64,000 bases of DNA from CAVRXQ01 sp963725215 (GTDB lineage: Bacteria > Actinomycetota > Acidimicrobiia > Acidimicrobiales > Bog-793). Positions 46,130-53,871 of this stretch are shown piece by piece (the stretch's first letter is position 1; each line of letters begins with the position of its first letter). Location of the stretch: positions 1-64,000 of the forward strand of contig CAVRXQ010000003.1 in the NCBI GenBank assembly GCA_963725215.1, in the 5' to 3' direction. The position numbers and the translations under genes were made by a program. The notes below the pieces were generated by a model. It worked only from the letters and a program-made list of their open reading frames with translations. It made no database searches and was not told where the DNA came from.

Positions 46130-48403
46130 TCAAGAAAACGGCGCGCCGATCTCGTGTGACTTGGCGTCCGGCGAACTCGCGGATCTTTTCCTAAAGCGCG
46201 GCAAATACCAGTTCTTTTCACCTAAGAGCTTCATCGCCGAGGGCAGGATGACGATGCGAACGACCGTCGCGTCGATCAATATCGCTGCCGCGAGCGCGAC
46301 GCCGAGCTCTTTGAAGATGATCTCGCCCAAGGTGGCGAAGATCGCGAAGACCGCGATCATCACGACCGCCGCGCTCGTGATGATCCCCGCCGTCGACGCG
46401 ATCCCTTCTTCGACCGCGGCCGCGGTCGTCGAGCCGAGTTCATGGGACTCGCGGATTCGGCTCAGGATTAACACGTGGTAGTCCATCGAGAGCCCAAACA
46501 GCACGACGAACAAGAACAGCGGTATCCAGTTGACGATGCCGCCGATGTTCTGCGCCCCGATCGCCGAGCGCAGCCAGCCGTCCTGGAAGATCAGCACCAT
46601 TACCCCGTACGCGGCGGCGACGGACAACAAATTGAGCACGATCGTGAGGAGTGGGATCACGAGTGACCGGAACGTGATCAACAGAAGCAAAAAGGCGAGA
46701 CCGAGGACGAAACCGAACACGATCGGCAGATGGGCGTTCATCACCGAGTTGAAGTCCAGCGACCCGGCTGTGGCGCCGCCCACATACGTGGTCGCGCCGT
46801 GCACTTGACCGATCGTCGACGGGACGACGTCATCTCGCAGCGTGTGCAACGCGGCGATCGACTTTGCGTTGGTGCCGTTGCCCGCTACGGCCACCGATAC
46901 GACGGCGACGTGGTGGTCCGCGCTCACGGCCTCGAGGATCGGACCTGCCATCTGTCCGCTCCTGATCGCCGCCTTCCCCATCTCGTCGACCGCCTTCGCA
47001 ATCGACGGTTTCGTGACGTCCTTCGCGCGGATGACCACCTCGGCGGAGATCGGCGCGCCGGGGAACGCCTGTTGGATGCGCTGATAGGTACTCATGATGG
47101 GGAGGTTTCGAGGAAGCCCAACCGTGCCCGGGTCGACGGTGTGCAAGCTCAGCGCGGGAAACGCGACGAGGAGCAGCGCGCCGGTCGCAAGGGATGCCGC
47201 GAGGGCGGGACGGCGAAGGACGCGCTCGACGATGAATTTCCAAACTGGTGAAGATCCTCGCTCGCGTCTTTTCGCGATGAACGGGACCCGTCCCTTCTCC
47301 ACGCGGTCACCGAGCATCGAGATGATCGCTGGGAGAACGGTGACCGATCCCACGATCGCGATCGCGACAACGGCCATCGTGCCCATCGCGAGCGACGAGA
47401 AGACCGAGCTGCCCGCAAAGAACATCCCCGCCATCGCCGTCATCACCGTGAGACCGGAAATGAGGACCGCTTTGCCCGACGTCGTCGCGGCGACGGATAG
47501 CGCGGAGTCGCTGTCGAGACCTGTCCGCCGCTCTTCGAGCTTGCGCCGCAAATAGAACATCGAATAGTCGACGCCGACGGCGAGGCCGATCAGCAGGACG
47601 ACCGGATCGATCTGTCCCTGCGCGACGGGAAGCAGGTGACTCAACGGACCGATGACGCCGAGCGCGCCGATCACCGCGGTGAACCCGAGGAGCAATGGAA
47701 CTCCCGCCGCGACCAACGATCCGAACGCGACAAGCAGGATCACGAGCGTGATCGGAAGCGAGGTGTGTTCTGCCGAATTGAAGTCCTTGTCGAATGCCTT
47801 CACGAGTGCCTTGTTCGCGCTGGCGGTGCCGAACTCTTGGACGCGCAATTCGGGGTACGTAGAAGCTGTCGCCGCGGTCGCGGCGAGCGCGCTGACGACG
47901 TACTTGCTTGCCTGGTTGGAGTTTCCGGCGATCGCGAACTCGACGAGCACCGAACGCCCGTCATGCGACCACAGCTCTCGGTTCCCGGTCACAAGCGGTG
48001 AACGGATCTCCCCCACGTGCTTGAGCTCGCTCAGGCGGTGGACAAGGTCGGTGACCGCTGCAGCCACGGCGGGATTGGTCGAGCGAACCGAGCCTTTGCC
48101 CTGGATCAGAACTTCCTCTTGGGTGTGGAACGGAAAGGCACCCTCGATGATCCGGGTCGCCACTCCCGACTGACCGTTTCCCATCTCCGCGTCGGTGAGA
48201 TTGCGTTGTCCGACCGCGGCGCCGATGAGGTACGCGCCAATGACGAATGCCAGCCAGCCGAGGATTGCGATGCGGCGGTGTCGTGCGCTCCAGCGACCTG
48301 CCGAGCCAGCGAGGTTGCGTCCACCACTTCGTTTTCTGGGCGGCTGCCAGGATACGTCGAGCGCTCGTTCCGCCTTCGGAGCTTCGACAACGGGAGCCGA
48401 CAT
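46130..48403 (-). CDS. MmpL-family RND transporter
   Basis: This 757-residue membrane protein has two halves, each with a periplasmic loop and a helix bundle. The paired Asp-Tyr motifs of MmpL proteins are in GLAVGVDYSMFYLRRKLEE (first half) and VVLFGLSMDYHVLILSRIRE (second half). Other landmarks are GWLAFVIGAYLIGAAVG (first helix) and DGWLRSAIGAQNIGG. Such proteins export lipids or siderophores or give drug resistance using the proton gradient. It is single, with no MmpS partner or lipid-synthesis gene nearby, so the cargo is unknown. From 48404 to 48725 no gene is seen. Confidence 0.88.
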   Translation of the reverse strand: MSAPVVEAPKAERALDVSWQPPRKRSGGRNLAGSAGRWSARHRRIAILGWLAFVIGAYLIGAAVGQRNLTDAEMGNGQSGVATRIIEGAFPFHTQEEVLIQGKGSVRSTNPAVAAAVTDLVHRLSELKHVGEIRSPLVTGNRELWSHDGRSVLVEFAIAGNSNQASKYVVSALAATAATASTYPELRVQEFGTASANKALVKAFDKDFNSAEHTSLPITLVILLVAFGSLVAAGVPLLLGFTAVIGALGVIGPLSHLLPVAQGQIDPVVLLIGLAVGVDYSMFYLRRKLEERRTGLDSDSALSVAATTSGKAVLISGLTVMTAMAGMFFAGSSVFSSLAMGTMAVVAIAIVGSVTVLPAIISMLGDRVEKGRVPFIAKRRERGSSPVWKFIVERVLRRPALAASLATGALLLVAFPALSLHTVDPGTVGLPRNLPIMSTYQRIQQAFPGAPISAEVVIRAKDVTKPSIAKAVDEMGKAAIRSGQMAGPILEAVSADHHVAVVSVAVAGNGTNAKSIAALHTLRDDVVPSTIGQVHGATTYVGGATAGSLDFNSVMNAHLPIVFGFVLGLAFLLLLITFRSLVIPLLTIVLNLLSVAAAYGVMVLIFQDGWLRSAIGAQNIGGIVNWIPLFLFVVLFGLSMDYHVLILSRIRESHELGSTTAAAVEEGIASTAGIITSAAVVMIAVFAIFATLGEIIFKELGVALAAAILIDATVVRIVILPSAMKLLGEKNWYLPRFRKRSASSPDAKSHEIGAPFS

Positions 48404-48725
48404 CGCTAGTTGCCCAGGGTTACAAAGCGACCGTCCGGCCCCGGCTTCGAACTCGGGTCAGTCCCCTCACCCATCAGCGAGTGCAAGGCGCGCCACCTCG
48501 GCTCGTACAACGGACCGTCTTTAGGTGACGGTCACACTCCGAATCGATGCTCGCCCCTAGCGCGACCGAGCGGCAGAGGAATTGGTCACGATTCAACGGA
48601 TCGGGCTATCGGTTCGTGACATGAGCTCGAGGTCGAAAGTGCGGCGCCCGCTTCAAGCTCGTCACCGAGTTGATAAGCGAGTAGGCAACCGAATGTCGGA
48701 GCCGGCGGCTCCAACCGAGACCGTG

Positions 48726-49367
48726 TTACGGCGTCATGCGGAACGGGGGGTATTCATCTCGCAGCAACAGCAAGTACGCGTCGAACCGCACGTTCCAGCG
48801 GAACACTCCGACGGCGAAGCGATAGAGATCTTCTGGGTAGTTGCCGGTGAACAAGATCGAGAACCACACGATGACGGTCGATACGAACCATGCGATGTTG
48901 AGGAAGAACAACACCACCGCGTGGGGAATCGCGTAGATCAGCCGAAGACCGACCGAGAGTCGATCGCGTGGGGAGCTCGGATAGTCGATGGCGAAGGACG
49001 TCGGATAGACGTCGTCCCCGAACGGGGGATATTCGTCGCGTAACAGCGTGACGTACGCCGTCGCTCGGATCCACCAGCGCATGTAGAAGGCACAGAAGTC
49101 CCACAGCCCGCGGGGATGCCGATCTGCGAAGACGATCGCAAACCACGCGATCACAGCCATCGTGAAAGCCGCCGTCGCGAGCGCCCCGATCCCGCGCAGG
49201 GGGCCGATGTCGTAGCCGATGGTGCCGACGCCGCCCACGATGACGAGCTGAGGAACGGCGAGGATCAGCCGGAAAAATGTCGTCGTGCGGTTGCGATTCG
49301 AGAGTTGAGTTTCGACGTCGAAGCTCACGGGGTATTCAGCCGCCGAAGTGCCGCCAGCGATGGTCAT
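48726..49367 (-). CDS. DUF4389 membrane protein
   Basis: The 213-residue product has four hydrophobic segments in two similar halves. Each half ends with the repeated phrase LLRDEYPPF: TAYVTLLRDEYPPFGDDVYP in the first and DAYLLLLRDEYPPFRMTP in the second. WDFCAFYMRWWIRATAY and LYRFAVGVFRWNVRFDAYL show the same internal duplication. This is the DUF4389 pattern. Function unknown. Confidence 0.8.
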   Translation of the reverse strand: MTIAGGTSAAEYPVSFDVETQLSNRNRTTTFFRLILAVPQLVIVGGVGTIGYDIGPLRGIGALATAAFTMAVIAWFAIVFADRHPRGLWDFCAFYMRWWIRATAYVTLLRDEYPPFGDDVYPTSFAIDYPSSPRDRLSVGLRLIYAIPHAVVLFFLNIAWFVSTVIVWFSILFTGNYPEDLYRFAVGVFRWNVRFDAYLLLLRDEYPPFRMTP

Positions 49368-49517
49368 CGAGACCTCCTGTCGGTCCGAGCGGAGCGGTCG
49401 CCTCCCGAAGATTCTTGCGCACAGTCTGCGCGAGCGCCGGGATCTGAAAGGTCCTCCGCCTGGGACGAAGGCAAGGTCAGCAAGAAAGCGAGAGCGCGGG
49501 ACCCGCCCCTCGTGCGT

Positions 49518-50411
49518 TTATCGATTCGTCGTCGCCGAGAGGGCGAACTCCCGAACCTCGGGGAGGACGTCGTCGCCGAGCATACGAACTTGTGTCTCGA
49601 GGTCATCGCCCTGCGCGACGAAATTGAATCCCCTGAATCCCATTTCGACAAAGCCGATCAGCCGTTCGACCACTTGGGACGCGCTTCCCGAGACCAATCC
49701 CGCGTCCTCGGCGGCGGTCTCGCCGACGTGAACGCCCATGTTGAGCAGACAACGAACGTCGCCTTCCGAACGACGCGCGCCGATCGCGGCTTCTACGACG
49801 CGGGCGCGCATCTCGGGGAGGTGCTCCTCGGGGCTGTAGCCGAGCGAGGGAATCCAGCCGTCCGCGAGTGCGCCGGTAATCCGAAGGCCACGCCGACCGA
49901 AGGTGCCAAGCCAGATCGGGATCTTCCTTGCGGGTTTCGGCTCGAGGCGCAATCTCGCGACTTGGAACACGTCGCCCGAGAGCGCGATCTCGTCTCCGCT
50001 CCAGAGCTCGCGGATGATCCGAACCGCCTCTTCGAGCCCGGTCGTCCGCGTCGCGGAGGACGCGCGCTCGACCCCGAGCCGTTCGAGCTCTTCGGGCGAT
50101 CCGCCCGATCCGAGGGCGAGGATGACCCGGCCGCCAGAGAGGCGGTCGAGCGATTCGGAGGACTTCGCGACGAGCGCCGGCAGGCGCAGCGGTACCGCGA
50201 GGACGCGCGGCGCGATCGCGATCGTCTCTGTGTGAGCGGCGATCCAACAAAGCAACGTCCAAGCCTCGTAAACAGGCCCGTCGGTCGCCGGGTGGTCGTT
50301 TAGGGAGACGAAGTCGAATCCTGATCGCTCGGCACGACATGCGTCGCGAACGGCATCGGTGCCTCGTGCGGCCGAGATCGAGACGTTCATTCCGAAGAGC
50401 AGGTCGTTCAT
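49518..50411 (-). CDS. LLM-class (F420-dependent type) oxidoreductase
   Basis: ATG 50411 overlaps the upstream membrane-protein stop (ATGA). The 297-residue TIM-barrel protein has the luciferase-like pattern: SGFDFVSLNDHPATDGPVYE, IAIAPRVLAVPLRLPALVAK, LDRLSGGRVILALGSGG, EEAVRIIRELWSGDEI and IPIWLGTFGRRGLRITGALADG. In actinobacteria this subclass mostly uses cofactor F420, which is the likely cofactor here. Substrate unknown. It forms a two-gene unit with the YczE-like protein under the MarR-type operators. Confidence 0.82.
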   Translation of the reverse strand: MNDLLFGMNVSISAARGTDAVRDACRAERSGFDFVSLNDHPATDGPVYEAWTLLCWIAAHTETIAIAPRVLAVPLRLPALVAKSSESLDRLSGGRVILALGSGGSPEELERLGVERASSATRTTGLEEAVRIIRELWSGDEIALSGDVFQVARLRLEPKPARKIPIWLGTFGRRGLRITGALADGWIPSLGYSPEEHLPEMRARVVEAAIGARRSEGDVRCLLNMGVHVGETAAEDAGLVSGSASQVVERLIGFVEMGFRGFNFVAQGDDLETQVRMLGDDVLPEVREFALSATTNR

Positions 50412-51067
50412 TTCACGCTCACCTCCGACTCGCGGGGACGGAAACCGAACACCGGCAGCAAGAGATGGACCAAAGGACCGATCGTGAGCGCGTAGGCGAG
50501 GGTGCCCACGCCGACCGTGCCCCCGAGCGCGAAACCGATCGCCAAGACGCTGAGTTCGATCGCCGTTCGCACGACCCGAATCGAGTGGCCGCGTGCGGCG
50601 AGGCCGACCATGAGCCCGTCGCGAGCTCCCGGCCCAAGGCGTGCGCCGATGTAGAGAGCCGTCGAGACGGCGTTCAACGCAATGCCGGTAACCACCCAGA
50701 TCGAGCGGGTCGCGAGCCCACCCGGTGCCCGTAGCAGATCAAGAAAGAGGTTCGTGAACACGCCGATGAGGACAACATTGCTCACCGTGCCGGCTCCCGG
50801 TCGCAACTTGAGCGGGATCCATGCCAACAGGACGAGGGCGCTGACCGCGATCACGACCCATCCGATCTGCACGCCAAGGCGCCTCGCGATCCCCTGGTGC
50901 AGGACGTCCCACGGTCCGAGCCCTAAGCGGGCGCGCACCATTAACGCGAGGCTGAGGCCGAAGCCGGCGAGCCCGAGGTAAAGACGCACCAGGCGCGCTA
51001 GCAAGTTCGAGGTCGACACGGCCCGGGAGAATGCTCCTGTCGTCGCCTCCGCGAACTTCACTGACAC
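50408..51067 (-). CDS. YczE/YyaS-like membrane protein
   Basis: GTG 51067 begins a 219-residue protein with five hydrophobic segments and the family phrase LALMVRARLGLGPWDVLHQG, then IGVFTNLFLDLLRAPGG and LGPGARDGLMVGLAARG. These phrases match the YczE group of small membrane proteins, whose transport role is not settled. Its start codon lies inside the first MarR-type operator, and its stop overlaps the LLM gene. Confidence 0.75.
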   Translation of the reverse strand: MSVKFAEATTGAFSRAVSTSNLLARLVRLYLGLAGFGLSLALMVRARLGLGPWDVLHQGIARRLGVQIGWVVIAVSALVLLAWIPLKLRPGAGTVSNVVLIGVFTNLFLDLLRAPGGLATRSIWVVTGIALNAVSTALYIGARLGPGARDGLMVGLAARGHSIRVVRTAIELSVLAIGFALGGTVGVGTLAYALTIGPLVHLLLPVFGFRPRESEVSVK

Positions 51068-51103
51068 GTCAGCTATTATAGGCGGATGATTACTGACACG
51101 TCA
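51060..51103. promoter_or_regulatory. Paired MarR-type operators
   Basis: ACTGACACGTCA occurs at 51060-51071 and 51092-51103, exactly 32 bp apart (three helical turns). Each contains TGAC-AC-GTCA, an inverted repeat. They flank TATTAT (51074-51079), a likely -10 box, and overlap both divergent start codon regions, an arrangement typical of autoregulation. Confidence 0.65.
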
Positions 51104-51592
51104 AAGAGTTCCGGCACCCGGTGGCTCGATGCGAACGAGCAGCGTGCGTGGCTGAACTACCGGCGAATGCGCCAGTTGCTCGACCTCCGCCTAGCCCGCG
51201 ATCTCGATCGCGACTCGGGCCTCTCCGAGCCCGACTACGACGTCCTTTCCACCCTCACCGAGCGAGCGGGCGCCCGTTGGCGGATCGGCGACCTCGCCAG
51301 CAGGCTTTTGTGGTCGACGAGCCGGCTCGCTCACCACCTCGGCCGGATGGAAGGCCGTGGCCTCGTCGCGCGCGCGCCATGCGCTGACGACGGGCGTGGC
51401 GCGTTGGTGGCACTCACCGCGACCGGTCGGTCCGTGCTCGAGCAGGCGGCGCCGCTGCACGTGACCTCGGTACGGGAACACTTCATCGACCTGCTGAGCG
51501 AGGACGAGCTCGCCTGTCTCGCCCACGTCGGCGAGCGCGTCATCTCGCACCTCGGACCGGCTCCCGAGCAGCCGACCGAGCGCGGCGACTGA
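51086..51592 (+). CDS. MarR-family transcriptional regulator
   Basis: ATG 51086 starts a 168-residue winged-helix protein: SGLSEPDYDVLSTLTERAG, then the recognition region RWRIGDLASRLLWSTSRLAH, HLGRMEGRGLVARAPCADD (wing with D-x-R) and LTATGRSVLEQAAPLHVTSV. This is the standard MarR layout, flanked by dimerisation helices. It is divergent from the YczE-like/LLM pair and probably represses both directions through the twin operators, released by a small phenolic or oxidant. Confidence 0.88.
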   Translation: MITDTSKSSGTRWLDANEQRAWLNYRRMRQLLDLRLARDLDRDSGLSEPDYDVLSTLTERAGARWRIGDLASRLLWSTSRLAHHLGRMEGRGLVARAPCADDGRGALVALTATGRSVLEQAAPLHVTSVREHFIDLLSEDELACLAHVGERVISHLGPAPEQPTERGD

Positions 51593-51709
51593 GCTCTCGC
51601 GGCGCCGGCGGCCGTCATCGAACGTGACCAGTTTGCCCGCATCTCGCTGGCCTTTCGTGCCGCGCTGTGGATGAAGTTGTTCGCTTTTTGGGGATCGTGT
51701 GGGGACGAA

Positions 51710-51738
51710 TTGGGTACAGGAGAATTTCTCTGTATATA
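51710..51738 (+). promoter_or_regulatory. Sigma-70-type promoter candidate for the structured RNA
   Basis: TTGGGT (51710-51715), a 17-bp spacer and TATATA (51733-51738) in an unusually AT-rich patch of this high-GC window, about 65 bp before the structured region. From 51593 to 51800 no gene is seen. Confidence 0.35.
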
Positions 51739-51800
51739 ACTAGTGGATCTCGCGAAATCTCTTGACCTTGATGAGCGCCCGGAGCACGATGCACGCACCA

Positions 51801-52085
51801 AGGCCGAGGTGCCTCATACGGACGGGTTGTGCGGCCCTCCCGCAAGGGTGGACGAGCGGCCCGAAAACGGGGGGCAACTAAGCCAAGGAGGTAGGCAGGC
51901 TGCGGGGCACGGACCCCCTTCGGGAGGGCACCGGCGTCGCGGGGCCGTCGAGAGGCGGCCTGCCGGCTGGGAGCCGAAAGGCAAACAGCAAGGCGCCTGT
52001 CGCCAGGCAGCGGTCCCGGGGAGTACGGACGGCTCCGGCCGAACGGCTACCCGGGACCATGCCGCGTCTGGGCTCGGCTCCACTC
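51801..52085 (+). ncRNA. Candidate structured noncoding RNA of unknown class
   Basis: Between marR and the MFS gene lie about 285 bases dense in exact stems and poor in coding signal. Stems include GGCCG/CGGCC (51943-51947, 51956-51960); a nested hairpin TGCC/GGCA (51961-51964, 51980-51983) enclosing GGCT/AGCC (51965-51968, 51972-51975) with a GAAA; GCCTG-TCGC-CAGGC (51995-52008); and a 9-bp stem GGTCCCGGG/CCCGGGACC (52012-52020, 52050-52058) enclosing GCC-GAAC-GGC. GNRA- or UUCG-like loops and GAAA joints suggest RNA tertiary contacts. It lacks the hallmark boxes of RNase P, tmRNA, SRP and the common riboswitches that I know. It ends about 35 bp before the MFS start, so it is either a 5'-UTR element or a free RNA. 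Confidence 0.5.
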
Positions 52086-52120
52086 CCGCCTTGTTGAGCA
52101 GCTAACTAGCGTCAGGCATA

Positions 52121-53479
52121 GTGGAGCGCGGAGAGCGGTCGCAGCGTTACCTCCGCGTCCTCCTCATCCTCCTCGTACCCGCCGCGTTCTTCAACGGCTT
52201 CGACGGCGAGCTACGGGCTCTGCTCCTTCCCCAGCTCCAGCACACCTTCCACGTCCGGCTGGCGACCGTCGGGCTCGCGAACATCCCGATCGGTGCGGGC
52301 CAGTTCGTCGCCTTCTTCGCCATCCGCCTCGCCGATCGGATCGGCAGGCGGCCATTGCTGCTCGTGTCGCTCTTCGGCTACGCGCTCTTCACCGGTTTGA
52401 CCGCGACAGCGCAGAGCGTCTGGACGTTCGCCTTGTTCCAGTCCTTCAGCCAGGTCTTTTCCGGCACCGAGTACACGCTGGCGGCGATCGTCGTTCTGGA
52501 GGAGTTTCCGGCGGCGAGGCGAGGGCGCGCCCTCGGAGGCTTGCTCGTCGCCGGCCCGATCGGCGTCGTCGCGACCGCGGCGCTGCTCGGAGGGGGTTTC
52601 CTCCACAACCCGCTCGGCTGGCGCTCTTTTTATTTGATCGGCATCGTGCCGGCGCTCGGGATCGGGGTCGCCCGTCGCTACATGAAGGAGACGTCGACGT
52701 TTACCGCTGCTCGGGGCCGGCTTCCAAAGCGCGAGCCGGTGCGCGTCGTCTTCCAACAGCCGTGGCGACGGAGGGTGCTCGGCCTCGGGGTCGCCTCGTT
52801 CCTCGTGAAGATCCCGGTCACCGCCGGAGCGGGGTGGTGGGTGTACTACGCGGAGCACGAGCGGCATTTCTCGACGGGTTTCGTCGCCCTCGATCTCGGG
52901 GTTGCGTTCGGTCTCGGGACGAGCGGTTACTACGTCTGCGGGCGCCTTATCGACCGCTTCGGGCGCCGCCCAATCGCAACGTTGTTCCTGCTCGCGGCGT
53001 TCGGCGCCGGCTTCAGCCTCTTCCAGACCGCCTCGAAGCCGGCGAACTCCATTCTGTTGCTAACCGCGGTCTTCTTCGGGCTCGGGGTCGGCCCGGCGTT
53101 TTCGGCACTGTCCGCAGAGTCCTTCCCCACTCGCATTCGCGCCCAGGCATCGGCGGTCGTCGGCAACGGCTTCGCCAACACCGGCGAACTCACCGGTCCC
53201 GCCCTCGTCGGGCTGCTAGGTGAACGCGGCGGGCTTGTCGGAAGTGTCGGTGGTGCGGTCAGCGCGCTCTCCTTTTTGCTCCCTGCCGCGGTGCCTCTGT
53301 TGTGGTGGTTCGTGCCGGAGACGAAGGGCACGGACCTCTCCTCGGTGCCCGGCGACGTGGCACCCGAGTCGGGACATCCGACGGGCTCGGCAAAAGACGA
53401 AGGGGCCTTCGGTCCCGACGCCCAGATGCCGGGGGAAGCCTCCGAAGATCGCGCCCGCGAGGCGAGACCTCGAACTTGA
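52121..53479 (+). CDS. MFS transporter (sugar/aromatic-acid type)
   Basis: GTG 52121 starts a 452-residue protein with twelve hydrophobic segments. The MFS A-motif region is FFAIRLADRIGRRPLLLVSL between helices 2 and 3 (D-R-x-G-R-R), repeated in the second half as CGRLIDRFGRRPIATLF, and ESFPTRIRAQASAVVGNGFA fits helix 10-11 of metabolite:H+ symporters. The C-terminal 60 residues are a hydrophilic tail. It lies directly after the structured RNA, which may control it. From 53480 to 53871 no gene is seen. Confidence 0.85.
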   Translation: MERGERSQRYLRVLLILLVPAAFFNGFDGELRALLLPQLQHTFHVRLATVGLANIPIGAGQFVAFFAIRLADRIGRRPLLLVSLFGYALFTGLTATAQSVWTFALFQSFSQVFSGTEYTLAAIVVLEEFPAARRGRALGGLLVAGPIGVVATAALLGGGFLHNPLGWRSFYLIGIVPALGIGVARRYMKETSTFTAARGRLPKREPVRVVFQQPWRRRVLGLGVASFLVKIPVTAGAGWWVYYAEHERHFSTGFVALDLGVAFGLGTSGYYVCGRLIDRFGRRPIATLFLLAAFGAGFSLFQTASKPANSILLLTAVFFGLGVGPAFSALSAESFPTRIRAQASAVVGNGFANTGELTGPALVGLLGERGGLVGSVGGAVSALSFLLPAAVPLLWWFVPETKGTDLSSVPGDVAPESGHPTGSAKDEGAFGPDAQMPGEASEDRAREARPRT

Positions 53480-53871
53480 CAGATCGGCGCAGCCCCGTCA
53501 GTGTGCTCTCGCGGAAATGCGACATGGCACAGCTCTTCGACGCTTCGAGGAGTTCGTTCGCCAAAACCGCGGAGTTCGCAGAACCACAAATTCCCCTGTA
53601 ATTGCCCGCGGGGTTTCGACACTCAAACCGCTCGGGCCAAAAGTTCGGCGCGCGAATTTCGCAATCGACGTTCCGCCACAAGGCGTTGTGAGCGTCACGA
53701 CCTCGACCGTTTGTTGGCTCATGGGCCAAAGATGTCGAACCATGCCAAGAAAAGACTGAATCCCTGCCACGAACTGGTCGTAACGCGAGTAGGAGAGTCC
53801 TATTGGAAGTCTCGGTGCACGGTAGCGTTTTGCTGCGCCGAGACCCGGATGAACGGCGCGAGAGGACCGCC

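Noticed and set aside
51801..52085. RNase P RNA, tmRNA or a cobalamin riboswitch
   Set aside because: The GAGGAAAGTCC and ACAGAAA boxes of RNase P, the tRNA-like ends of tmRNA and the cobalamin box are not found.
51743..52105. A 120-residue open frame over the structured region
   Set aside because: It has an odd amino-acid mix (Gly, Arg, Pro and Gln rich), no RBS, and exact stems running through it; structure explains the bases better than coding.
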